From positions 1 through 8,507 of the forward strand of contig DAOWNN010000075.1 in the NCBI GenBank assembly GCA_030642585.1: 8,507 nucleotides of DNA. Reading direction: 5' to 3'. Source of the DNA: Bacteroidota bacterium. Its GTDB lineage: Bacteria > Bacteroidota > Bacteroidia > Bacteroidales > VadinHA17. Shown here piece by piece: positions 1-6,736 of this stretch. Position 1 is the stretch's first letter. Every line of letters starts with the position of its first letter. Below the pieces are notes generated by a model, which did no database searches, was not told where the DNA came from, and saw only the letters and a list, made by a program, of their open reading frames with translations. The position numbers and the translations under genes are program-made.

Positions 1-129
1 CTTATTGATACTTATGTTTTCAGAAAGAGCATGCCCAATACATTCCTCTAGAGTCCATCCCTTGGCCTGGCTAAAAACCAGGGGTCCAAACATCAATCCA
101 AACACAAAAATTACTACTATTCTTTTCAT
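1..129 (-). CDS. TolC-family outer-membrane efflux protein, N-terminus only
   Basis: The minus strand reads from an ATG at 129 to the window edge in one open frame of 43 codons; the rest lies outside. Residues 1-22 form a Sec signal peptide: MKR, then a hydrophobic stretch, then a VFSQA cleavage region. The mature start WTLEECIGHALSEN is the hallmark opening of TolC/OEP-family proteins (W-[ST]-L-x-[ED]-C-[IV]-x-x-A). Family members are trimeric outer-membrane channels for RND efflux pumps or type I secretion. In Bacteroidota they are commonly the first gene of an outer-membrane factor, membrane-fusion, RND pump operon, but the partner genes would lie beyond position 1 and cannot be seen. The substrate cannot be inferred. 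The family call rests on a short segment, but the motif is distinctive. Confidence 0.8.
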   Translation of the reverse strand, partial: MKRIVVIFVFGLMFGPLVFSQAKGWTLEECIGHALSENISINK

Positions 130-263
130 AAGATTCCAAATTTCCCTATCATTATATTCTGTATTTCAGTGCTCAAGGCTCTATTTTAAATTTAGCGGCC
201 CCTTTACACAATCAGCCTTACTCACAACTGGTTTTAATAAAATATTCAGTCATTTGACCTGAA

Positions 264-271
264 CAAAGCTA
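264..271 (-). promoter_or_regulatory. Candidate -7 box for the TolC-family gene
   Basis: Read on the minus strand this is TAGCTTTG, an exact match to the Bacteroidota -7 consensus TAnnTTTG. About 20 nt upstream there is only a T-run, not a clear TTG -33 element. It would give a leader of about 125 nt before the ATG at 129, longer than usual. The call rests on the consensus match alone. Confidence 0.3.
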
Positions 272-362
272 TGTTTATTCCATGGGTTTATAAAAAAGAC
301 GATAGCCCAGTCACTGACAAAAAGTCAAGCAACATTGATTGGAACAGTATTTGCCTGATGGA

Positions 363-393
363 TTGTATAAAACACATATTATGGTACCATTTG
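363..393 (+). promoter_or_regulatory. Candidate promoter of the TPR-protein gene
   Basis: A TTG at 363-365 is followed after 19 nt by TACCATTTG at 385-393. This resembles the Bacteroidota TTG...TAnnTTTG pattern, with one extra base inside the -7 box. It would leave a leader of only a few bases before the ATG at 407. An overlapping alternative is an ECF-like pair, GGAACAG (341-347) and GTATAA (365-370), 17 nt apart. Neither is strong. Confidence 0.22.
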
Positions 394-406
394 AATCAAA
401 ATTACC

Positions 407-2641
407 ATGAAGCTTAAGGAAATTAATAAGAAATATCAGGAAATTTGTCAATCTATTTCCATGCGTAAAGTAAAAAGTGCCCTGGATATTTTGAAAGATC
501 TTGTTGATGAATCTCAACTTGGAGATTTGAAAGACCGGCTCCAGGAGGTTGAGACAACATATAAGAATATTTTAAGATATACTGTAGAAGGTGTTAAGGA
601 CCCGGAAAGGGAAAAAGTGTATAATAGATTATTAAGATCAATTCTTAAACTTGCTGACCAAACAAATGAGAAAATACTCCTTAATGTTTCTGGCTGGCAT
701 ACCTTTTCTTTAAAAAACGAATTGGTAAAAGAACAAAAATTAACAGGCAAAATAGTTGTTGAGAAAATTGAGGATTTAAGCTTTAAACATCAACTCGACG
801 AGGTATTAAGCGAAACAAGGGTACTTAATACCCCACGACAATCTTTTGAGTCTCAAAAGTATACAGAGGTGATTTCCAGGATATTCATCCACATGATGCT
901 CACGGATGAATTTAAGGAGGCAGAAAAAAGTCTGATTCAAACCCTGATGGATGAAAAAAAGTTCTACTGGCATGAACGAAGTATTTTTGTCAGCTCTGTT
1001 AGCCTCTCACTACTGCGGTATTTTGATATTCAGAAATTTTTAACTCTTTTTCAATTTTTCAAGCTGGGGGAAGAAGAAGTTTGGCAGCGCTCGTTTATAG
1101 GACTGATACTGGCTTTTTACAAATACAATTCACGGGTTTCACTATATCCTGAACTAATTAATATACTTAAAGAGCTTACTGAGACTGAATCTATTGAAAA
1201 AGAATTCGAACAAGTTCTGATTCAACTAATTCGATCAGGTGAAACCGAGAGTATTTCAAAAAAAATCAGAGAAGAGATCGTTCCTGAAATGGTTAAGCTG
1301 GCACCAAAGCTTACAGACAAATTAGACCTGGATAAATTGGTGCCTGAGGACTTCATGGAAGAGAAAAATCCCGATTGGGAGAAGATCTTTAAGGAATCGG
1401 AAGGACTTTATGAAAAAATTGAGGAATTCTCAAAACTTCAAATGGAAGGCGCAGATGTATTTATGTCTGCATTTTCACAACTGAAGCAATTCTCTTTTTT
1501 TTCAGAAATAAGCAACTGGTTTCTCCCCTTTATTCCTGACAATCCAATAATTGACGATGTCTTTAGGTTTGAAGATACAGAATTCGATAAACAACTTTTT
1601 TTAAATGGTTTGCAAAAAACAGCATATATGTGCAATTCAGACAAATACTCCTTTTGTCTCAATGTAAAGCTAATGCCGGAAGCTCAGAAATCCATGCTCC
1701 TGAAGATGTTTCAGGCTGAGCTCAATAGCATGGACGAATTAGATAAAGAAAACAAAATAATTGATAGTGGTAAAACATCCAAAACAGTGTACACACAATA
1801 TATACATGATTTGTATCGATTTGTAAAGTTGTATCGTTTTAAAGATGAATTTTATGATATTTTTAAAACTGAACTGGATTTTCACAACACTCTCTTATTT
1901 AAAAACCTGGTAAAAGGAGATAAGCTATTAGAGAATATCGCGGAATACTATTTTCAAAATGAAAATTTTTCCAGAGCAATAGACATATATCTGCTTTTAG
2001 AAAATCATAATGAAGAACCTGAAATAATTGAAAAAATAGCTTATTCCTATCAAATACTTGGAGATTTTGAGTCAGCACTGAAGTATTATAGTCAGGCAGA
2101 AATATTCAATTCAAATAAAGAATGGCTATTAAGAAAAATTGGACTCTGCTACAGGAGCCTTAAAATGTCTGTGGAGGCTCTTAAATACTATCAACGAGCA
2201 GAGAGTATTGACCCTGAAAATCTATTTACCCAGGCTTCTATCGGACATTGTTATCTCGATATAAAGGACTATGAAAAGGCTTTGAAATATTATTTTAAAG
2301 TTGAATATCTGGATCCGAAGAACAAAAAAGTGTGGAGGCCACTGGCCTGGTGTTGTTTTGTCCAGGGAAAGTTTGATAATGCTGAAAAATATTATCAACT
2401 CATATCAGAGGAATCTCCAAACCATCACGACTATTTGAATATGGGACATCTTGAATGGTGCAAAGGGAATAAAACAAAAGCTACTGAACTATACAAAAAG
2501 AGTATTGAACAAAAAGGGAATAGTCTTGAAAGATTTCTGGAAAGTTTTGAACAGGATAAAGATCATTTGCTTAATCATGGCATTTCCAGTGAAGACCTGC
2601 CAATATTACTGGATCATATTCAATATCAATTAAATAAGTAA
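407..2641 (+). CDS. Large cytoplasmic TPR-repeat protein of unknown function (744 aa)
   Basis: The ATG at 407 is the first possible start, since an in-frame TGA lies at 392-394. There is no signal peptide or membrane segment, so the protein should be cytoplasmic. Residues 1 to about 500 match no domain I can name: this part is helical and charged, rich in Lys/Glu/Leu, with a region around 345-385 holding an aromatic stretch (FFSEISNWFLPFIPDNP) that I recall as conserved in Bacteroidota homologues. Residues about 505-702 contain roughly six tandem TPR units of 33-34 residues. The central units carry typical TPR signatures such as GDFESALKYYSQAE, KDYEKALKYYFKVE and GKFDNAEKYYQLI, often with Pro near the end of helix B (IDPEN, LDPKN, ESPNH). 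TPR arrays bind protein partners, so a scaffold or adaptor role is likely, but no pathway is indicated. The gene is monocistronic, flanked by a divergent gene upstream and a terminator downstream. Confidence 0.9.
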   Translation: MKLKEINKKYQEICQSISMRKVKSALDILKDLVDESQLGDLKDRLQEVETTYKNILRYTVEGVKDPEREKVYNRLLRSILKLADQTNEKILLNVSGWHTFSLKNELVKEQKLTGKIVVEKIEDLSFKHQLDEVLSETRVLNTPRQSFESQKYTEVISRIFIHMMLTDEFKEAEKSLIQTLMDEKKFYWHERSIFVSSVSLSLLRYFDIQKFLTLFQFFKLGEEEVWQRSFIGLILAFYKYNSRVSLYPELINILKELTETESIEKEFEQVLIQLIRSGETESISKKIREEIVPEMVKLAPKLTDKLDLDKLVPEDFMEEKNPDWEKIFKESEGLYEKIEEFSKLQMEGADVFMSAFSQLKQFSFFSEISNWFLPFIPDNPIIDDVFRFEDTEFDKQLFLNGLQKTAYMCNSDKYSFCLNVKLMPEAQKSMLLKMFQAELNSMDELDKENKIIDSGKTSKTVYTQYIHDLYRFVKLYRFKDEFYDIFKTELDFHNTLLFKNLVKGDKLLENIAEYYFQNENFSRAIDIYLLLENHNEEPEIIEKIAYSYQILGDFESALKYYSQAEIFNSNKEWLLRKIGLCYRSLKMSVEALKYYQRAESIDPENLFTQASIGHCYLDIKDYEKALKYYFKVEYLDPKNKKVWRPLAWCCFVQGKFDNAEKYYQLISEESPNHHDYLNMGHLEWCKGNKTKATELYKKSIEQKGNSLERFLESFEQDKDHLLNHGISSEDLPILLDHIQYQLNK

Positions 2642-2668
2642 GTCAATCTTAATTGATAGCACAAAGAA

Positions 2669-2697
2669 AAAGGCCTGTTATAAAATAACCGGCCTTT
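2669..2697. terminator. Bidirectional intrinsic terminator between convergent genes
   Basis: The arms AAAGGCC (2669-2675) and GGCCTTT (2691-2697) pair perfectly. After one mismatch, GTTAT (2677-2681) and ATAAC (2685-2689) extend the stem, closing on a 3-nt loop. An A-run lies to the left, so a minus-strand transcript ends in GGCCTTTTTC, a better U-tract than on the plus strand. It lies 28 bp after the TPR gene and about 135 bp past the end of the minus-strand sigma operon, and can serve both. Confidence 0.85.
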
Positions 2698-2832
2698 AAA
2701 CCACCTAATTAACCCTTCTTAAAAGCTATTATTTATGCCTGTGATAAGGCCTAAATCAAGCCTTTTATATTAGACATATTGAAATATAAATTTATTCCCT
2801 GGAAATGCATATTTGTTTCCTAGACTAATCTA

Positions 2833-3255
2833 CTAACGTGAAGGAGGTGGACCGGAACCATCCCTTTGTCTTCCACCACGCCCTGGTCCTCTTCGTCTCA
2901 TATTTGAGGGAGAGTTTCTTCGTTTTCCTTTTTCAATACATCTTAATTGTTCATCAGTAAGTAATGGAGTCAGTTCCTCTCTATATTTTTTCATCATCTG
3001 GCCAAATTCTTTCCTGTATCTAAGTTTTAATTCCTGGTTCTTTTCTGAAAATTCTTCAATTACCGGTATAATTTTTCCTTTTTGTTCTTCAGTAGGATTA
3101 AGCATATCTAGTGCATGATATCTAAACCCTTCATATGAGGCATAAGAACGGAATTCTTTTAATCGCCTGTTGCTCACGTAAGTTGAACTTAACCATCCCA
3201 GGATAAAACCAATGATCAGGATTAAGCTTAACAAAAGTAAAGATCTGGTTTTCAT
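2833..3255 (-). CDS. Membrane-anchored Spy/CpxP-like LTxxQ protein of a sigma-factor operon
   Basis: I place the start at the ATG at 3255 (140 aa), because it opens directly into MKTRS plus a hydrophobic helix (residues 5-24). An in-frame GTG at 3276 would add seven residues and is less convincing. After the single N-terminal anchor, residues about 30-108 are helical and charged, with two LTxxQ-type motifs, LNPTEEQ (52-58) and LTDEQL (99-104). These are spaced as in Spy/CpxP/ZraP/CnrX-type periplasmic proteins, which act as chaperones or metal and stress sensors. The tail (about 111-140) is rich in Arg, Gly and Pro. It is the third gene of the operon, starting 59 nt after the anti-sigma gene. 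I infer a role in sensing envelope stress or as a target of the sigma factor; the ligand is unknown. Confidence 0.75.
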   Translation of the reverse strand: MKTRSLLLLSLILIIGFILGWLSSTYVSNRRLKEFRSYASYEGFRYHALDMLNPTEEQKGKIIPVIEEFSEKNQELKLRYRKEFGQMMKKYREELTPLLTDEQLRCIEKGKRRNSPSNMRRRGPGRGGRQRDGSGPPPSR

Positions 3256-3314
3256 AGTTTGCAAATTAAATTTCACTAATTTGAGTTGGGGTAAATAGAT
3301 ATATATTTGATATA

Positions 3315-3740
3315 CTATTCATCAATATTTTCATACAATAAATAACTTACCAGACTTTCATCGCTATATGGATCTCCAACAATGGTGTCTACCCCCAATC
3401 TGGAACTGGAGTAGTAGATACTAAGCAATAGGATCACGATGGCAGCAACACCGGTAAGAGCAACTTTCTTAAATACATTAACAAATGTTTGGTTGAAATC
3501 AGGTTTTATAAACTGTGGGTGGTGCTCTTCACTGATCCGATTCAGTACCCTATCTCTAAAACCTGGTTTAAACGAGACCTTTCGCGAAGAAATCATGTTT
3601 CTTATAGCCAGTATTCTTTCTTGTTCAGCCCGTAGCTCCTCAGAAGAATTTAAAGCATCCCTTAGCTTTTCTGCATTATCTGCATCTAAGTCCTCATCAA
3701 AAGATCTCAGCAGTAAATAATAATTTTCTTTCTCTACCAT
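3315..3740 (-). CDS. Anti-sigma factor, single-pass membrane protein
   Basis: This 141-residue protein starts 4 nt after the stop of the sigma-factor gene, so the two are probably translationally coupled. Residues 1-70 form a helical cytoplasmic domain with typical anti-sigma signatures: LLRSFDEDLDADNAEKLRDAL near the start, then SSEELRAEQERILAIR (32-47) and FKPGFRDRVLNRI (57-69). One transmembrane helix spans about 93-110, and about 30 residues end in the periplasm. The His-x3-Cys-x2-Cys motif of zinc-binding anti-sigma factors is absent, so this is the zinc-free variety. It should hold the ECF sigma factor at the inner membrane until a signal releases it. The short periplasmic tail leaves little room for its own sensory domain, which makes the next gene in the operon a plausible sensor. 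Confidence 0.8.
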   Translation of the reverse strand: MVEKENYYLLLRSFDEDLDADNAEKLRDALNSSEELRAEQERILAIRNMISSRKVSFKPGFRDRVLNRISEEHHPQFIKPDFNQTFVNVFKKVALTGVAAIVILLLSIYYSSSRLGVDTIVGDPYSDESLVSYLLYENIDE

Positions 3741-3744
3741 AATT

Positions 3745-4308
3745 TCATTGCATTAAAGGAATTAATATCTCTTTCAATTTTTCTTGTGCCCTGGATAACC
3801 TTGACAATACAGTCCCTAAAGGTAAATTCAATATATCGGCTGTGTCCTTGGTACTATATCCCTCCAGTAATCTTAAAACAATAACTGATCTGAATCCGTG
3901 ATCAAGTTGCTGCAAAGCCTTATCAACTATTTCTTTTTTATCTGATCTGTCAAATTCATCACCAGGTTCGGGGACATCAAACATGGTTAACTTATCCTCA
4001 CCTCTCTTATAAAACAAGGAAAGGGTTTTCTTCTTCTTGTTTAGTTCATTCAATGAAAGATTAATTGCAATCCGGGTAAGATAGGTACCAAGAGCTGAAT
4101 CTCCCCTGAATTTATCCAAAGAACGAAAAAACCTGATAAAAGTTTCCTGACCTACATCTTCTGCTTCCTCTGTATCTCCCAACATTCCAATCACAGTACG
4201 GGCAATTTGGTGTTCGTACCGCGAAATGATAACTCCAAATGCCTGGTCATCTCCTTTCCTGGAAAGTTCTATCAATTCCAAATCTCCAAGTCCTAATAGA
4301 TCCTTCAC
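3745..4308 (-). CDS. ECF (RpoE-like) RNA polymerase sigma factor
   Basis: This 187-residue protein has the two domains of an ECF sigma factor. Region 2 covers about 25-92, with the -10 recognition segment around EAEDVGQETFIRFFRSLDKFRG (48-69) and then YLTRIAINLSLNELNKKKK. Region 4 covers about 130-183, with the helix-turn-helix STKDTADILNLPLGTVLSRLSRAQEKLKE (152-180). The start is a GTG at 4308: an in-frame TAA lies just upstream, the sequence AGAGG sits 5 nt before it, and the next Met (residue 42) is already inside region 2. It is the first gene of the sigma, anti-sigma, LTxxQ-protein operon. It directs RNA polymerase to a stress regulon that probably includes its own operon. Confidence 0.93.
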   Translation of the reverse strand: MKDLLGLGDLELIELSRKGDDQAFGVIISRYEHQIARTVIGMLGDTEEAEDVGQETFIRFFRSLDKFRGDSALGTYLTRIAINLSLNELNKKKKTLSLFYKRGEDKLTMFDVPEPGDEFDRSDKKEIVDKALQQLDHGFRSVIVLRLLEGYSTKDTADILNLPLGTVLSRLSRAQEKLKEILIPLMQ

Positions 4309-4326
4309 TAAACCTCTATTTAATTG

Positions 4327-4355
4327 TTAGACAGCTTAAAGGTAAAATCTATTCC
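4327..4355 (-). promoter_or_regulatory. Candidate autoregulated ECF promoter
   Basis: On the minus strand, GGAATAG (4355-4349) and GTCTAA (4332-4327) are 16 nt apart. This resembles the sigma-E-type pattern GGAAC...N15-17...GTC/TCTAA, although the -35 element has T where C is usual. Transcription would start about 10-15 nt before the GTG at 4308. No convincing TAnnTTTG box with correct spacing competes with it. Confidence 0.35.
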
Positions 4356-4380
4356 TTAAATATCTCCAAAAATGAAATAC

Positions 4381-4416
4381 TTGTTTTTAGATCAGACCAA
4401 TTTTTCTTTAATTTTA
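4381..4416 (+). promoter_or_regulatory. Weak candidate promoter of the uracil-DNA glycosylase gene
   Basis: TAATTTTA (4409-4416) is one base off TAnnTTTG and lies 18 nt before the ATG at 4435. A TTG at 4381-4383 is 25 nt upstream, longer than the usual 19-23. The position agrees with translation starting at 4435 instead of the in-frame ATG at 4372. Confidence 0.25.
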
Positions 4417-4434
4417 TTCCCTAATTTCAAAAAC

Positions 4435-5007
4435 ATGCTTCTTCAAGACCTGAATCATAAAATAATCGATTGCACTCATTGCCAACTATCAGTAACAAGA
4501 AAACATGCAGTGATCGGACAGGGAAACAGTGCTTCAAATATGATGCTGATCGGTCAATCCCCGGGAAAGGTTGAGGATGAATCAAATAGATTATTTGTAG
4601 GGCCCTCAGGACATATCTTTGATAAACTCCTTGCCTTTACAGGTATTACAAGGGATGATATATACCTAACGAACCTTATAAAATGTATCCTGCCAAAATC
4701 AAGAAGGCCTTCACACAATGAAATCAAAGAATGCACATATTATCTGGACCGGGAAATTGAGATAGTGAATCCGAGGTTTATTGTTCCTCTTGGTTTCCAT
4801 TCCACGCGTTATATTCTTGGAAAATATGGTTTAGAAAAACCAGATAAGCACAACTTCCATAAGCTGTTTGGGAAACCGATTTGTCTTAAAGGGCTAATTA
4901 TCTACCCCTTACGCCATCCTACCGCCTTGTTTTTCAACTCCTCAAAAGAAGATATCATGAAAATAAATTATTCTTACCTTAACATTCTCTTAAAAAACAG
5001 AAACTAA
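4435..5007 (+). CDS. Family-4-like uracil-DNA glycosylase with [4Fe-4S] cluster
   Basis: The protein removes uracil from DNA as the first step of base-excision repair. I choose the ATG at 4435 (190 aa), because homologues begin shortly before the first Cys pair; the in-frame ATG at 4372 would add 21 hydrophobic, unrelated residues. Cluster ligands are C13, C16, C84 and C100, with the family-4 spacing. Motif 1 is GQSPGKVED (40-48), followed by FVGPSGHIFDKLL (54-66). LTNLIKCILP (78-87) matches the family TNxxKCRPP block. The C-terminal HPTALFFN (161-168) corresponds to the HPS/HPA leucine-loop motif. Family-4 enzymes usually have Glu second in motif 1 (GEAPG); here it is Gln41, as in the GQDPY motif of family 1. 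Its upstream region is shared with the divergent sigma-factor operon. Confidence 0.9.
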   Translation: MLLQDLNHKIIDCTHCQLSVTRKHAVIGQGNSASNMMLIGQSPGKVEDESNRLFVGPSGHIFDKLLAFTGITRDDIYLTNLIKCILPKSRRPSHNEIKECTYYLDREIEIVNPRFIVPLGFHSTRYILGKYGLEKPDKHNFHKLFGKPICLKGLIIYPLRHPTALFFNSSKEDIMKINYSYLNILLKNRN

Positions 5008-5012
5008 CTTTG
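5005..5012 (+). promoter_or_regulatory. -7 box of the metallophosphoesterase gene
   Basis: TAACTTTG followed by TATC matches the Bacteroidota TAnnTTTG consensus exactly. It predicts a start about 20 nt before the ATG at 5039. Its first three bases are the TAA stop of the upstream glycosylase gene. The -33 element is weak (only T-rich sequence 17-23 nt upstream). Confidence 0.6.
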
Positions 5013-5038
5013 TATCTCTAACCAAATAAAAACTCAAA

Positions 5039-5953
5039 ATGAAAAAAAATCAGATCTTGAAATTGTTACCTGGATTATTCCTGCTATTCAGCCTTATAGC
5101 CTGTACTGAGGTTGAGAAAGAAGATTCTTTTTCCTTTGCCTTCATCACCGACATTCACCTACAGCCGGAACAACAAGCCGTGGAGGGATTTCAAAAAGCT
5201 ATCTCCGTGATAGATTCAATGGGTGTGGATCTGGTTATAACCGGTGGAGACCTCATCATGGATGCTCTGGGTAAAAGTTATGGAAGAGCAGATTCATTAT
5301 TTAATCTTTACCAGGAAGAAACGAAAGCTTTTGACATGCCAGTTTACAACACCATGGGAAACCATGATATCTATGGATGGTATCCTGAAAGCCTCTCTGA
5401 TTCTTTACACCCTGAATACGGAAAAAAGATGTATGAAAAAAGATTAGGTGAAGCTTATTATACATTCACACATAAGGGCTGGAAGTTTTATATTCTTGAC
5501 AGTGTTCATAAAAAGGGGAAAAGAGGATACCGTGGCTATATTGACAGCACTCAAATTGAATGGATCAGGCAGGACCTGGAAGATGTAGATGCAACAACCC
5601 CAATCGTACTTAGTACACACATTCCTTTTATCACTACATGGGTACAAATCAATTATGGCTCAACCGTTGCAAATACACCAGGAAGTGTAATAGTAAATTC
5701 GAGAGAAGTTTTGGAATTATTCAAAGACCATAACCTTAAACTTGCCTTAGGGGGACATCATCATATTCTGGAGGATATATACATAAGGGATATCCATTTC
5801 ATTACCGTTGGTGCAATTTCGGGAAACTGGTGGAAAGGACGCAGGGATCTTACCGAAGAAGGATTCCTGTTAGTAAACTGCAAAAAAGATGATTTTGATT
5901 GGGAATATATTGATTATGGATGGGAAGTGGAGCTAGAAAAGGATGATTTTTGA
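5039..5953 (+). CDS. Lipoprotein calcineurin-like metallophosphoesterase
   Basis: This 304-residue protein begins with a type II signal peptide: MKKN, a hydrophobic core, and a lipobox LIAC with the lipidated Cys22. It should sit in the periplasm or on the outer membrane. The five metal-binding motifs of the calcineurin-like fold are all present in order: D38-x-H40 (TDIH), GGD with D71, GNHD with N108 and H109, THIP with H194, and GHHH with H240 and H242. All dinuclear metal ligands are therefore intact. A later segment, VGAISGNWWKGRR (257-269), is typical of secreted Bacteroidota members of this family. The substrate cannot be told from sequence; phosphomonoesters, cyclic nucleotides and phospholipid head groups are all possible. 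It probably has its own promoter at 5005-5012 despite following the glycosylase gene by only 31 bp. It ends 21 bp from the convergent beta-barrel gene. Confidence 0.9.
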   Translation: MKKNQILKLLPGLFLLFSLIACTEVEKEDSFSFAFITDIHLQPEQQAVEGFQKAISVIDSMGVDLVITGGDLIMDALGKSYGRADSLFNLYQEETKAFDMPVYNTMGNHDIYGWYPESLSDSLHPEYGKKMYEKRLGEAYYTFTHKGWKFYILDSVHKKGKRGYRGYIDSTQIEWIRQDLEDVDATTPIVLSTHIPFITTWVQINYGSTVANTPGSVIVNSREVLELFKDHNLKLALGGHHHILEDIYIRDIHFITVGAISGNWWKGRRDLTEEGFLLVNCKKDDFDWEYIDYGWEVELEKDDF

Positions 5954-5974
5954 AGGATGAATGTTGAATCCGTA

Positions 5975-6697
5975 TTAGTAGAGCTTTCCAAATTGATAAA
6001 CAAAAAAGATATTAAGTGTGGGAATATATGCGTAATCTGAGAATATAGCATCAAGCTCCTTATCAACTTGGTCATTCACAAAATCTACTTCAACGTTTTC
6101 AGAACTCAATTTACTTCTTGAACCCAGGTTTTTGCTCACTGCAAATTCCGTATGAATTTCAATTGCAGGATGATTCTTAAAACTAAACCTCCTGCCATAT
6201 AATAAACCCAATTGAAAAAGTTCAGATTGTAAAGACACTTCGGGAACAAAATCTGGTATAAATGGTGGTATGGGGAAACTAATTCCCAAATAATTTTCAA
6301 CCAGTTCAAAGGGTGTGTCTGCCGCTGTAAGGTTGATCCACTGGCCATAAACTCCCATATAATTCTTTCCGAAATGATAGTTCACTCCAACATCAATTAT
6401 CAATCCAAACTGAAAAGCATTTTCAATCAAGCGTATGGTTTTGTCATCTACACCAAATGACTCAAGGGTAAAGATAATTGCATCATTATATGGATCTGTA
6501 AGTACTCCAAACTGGGCATTAACAGAAAAACTGTTACCTGTTCTCATCTCATATTGAATGGCATATTGAAGAGGAATTTCACTTCCGGCTTTGATATAGT
6601 GCCTGACAGATTTTTCAGATTCTTGACCCCATGAATTGCTCTTCATGAGCATTAAAAGCAAGATCAGAAATGTGATTTTTTTCATCCAATAGCTCAT
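5975..6697 (-). CDS. Secreted outer-membrane beta-barrel-like protein of unknown function
   Basis: This 240-residue protein has an N-terminal signal peptide (hydrophobic ITFLILLLMLM at 8-18, cleavage near SNSWG/QES at about 20-25). The start is taken at the ATG at 6697, which has an A/T-rich leader and a well-placed promoter; an ATG four codons in (6685, MKKITF) is almost as good. The mature part alternates polar and hydrophobic or aromatic residues in strand-like stretches, such as SFSVNAQFGVLT, FQFGLIIDVGVNYHFG, YMGVYGQWINL, LFQLGLLYGRRFSF and IPTLNIFFVYQFGKLY. It ends in an aromatic residue, as outer-membrane barrels usually do. A Pro-rich insert (SFPIPPFIPDFVP, about 140-152) suggests a loop. 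I recognise no specific family. It diverges from the NPP lipoprotein gene and may be controlled together with it through the palindrome between them. Confidence 0.75.
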   Translation of the reverse strand: MSYWMKKITFLILLLMLMKSNSWGQESEKSVRHYIKAGSEIPLQYAIQYEMRTGNSFSVNAQFGVLTDPYNDAIIFTLESFGVDDKTIRLIENAFQFGLIIDVGVNYHFGKNYMGVYGQWINLTAADTPFELVENYLGISFPIPPFIPDFVPEVSLQSELFQLGLLYGRRFSFKNHPAIEIHTEFAVSKNLGSRSKLSSENVEVDFVNDQVDKELDAIFSDYAYIPTLNIFFVYQFGKLY

Positions 6698-6723
6698 AAT
6701 TTAATCTTAAAGCATTAAGCTAT

Positions 6724-6731
6724 CAAAGATA
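6724..6731 (-). promoter_or_regulatory. -7 box of the beta-barrel gene
   Basis: On the minus strand this is TATCTTTG, an exact TAnnTTTG match, 26 nt before the ATG at 6697. No clear TTG -33 element is present; the expected -33 region is occupied by the palindrome at 6737-6760. Confidence 0.55.
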
Positions 6732-6736
6732 GAGCA

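Noticed and set aside
5..262. 85-codon plus-strand open frame at the left edge
   Set aside because: It is antisense to the clear TolC-family signal peptide and N-terminal motif on the minus strand, and its own translation has no protein character.
2746..2764. Hairpin AAGGC/GCCTT between the TPR gene and the sigma operon
   Set aside because: The stem is only 5 bp with a 9-nt loop, and a much stronger terminator lies 50 bp away; it is probably chance.
3256..3276. GTG start extending the LTxxQ protein by seven residues
   Set aside because: The ATG at 3255 gives a more normal MKTRS-plus-hydrophobic start; the GTG has no better upstream signal.
4372..4434. N-terminal extension of the uracil-DNA glycosylase
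   Set aside because: The 21 extra residues are not part of the family, which starts just before the first Cys pair, and the best promoter candidate lies inside this stretch.
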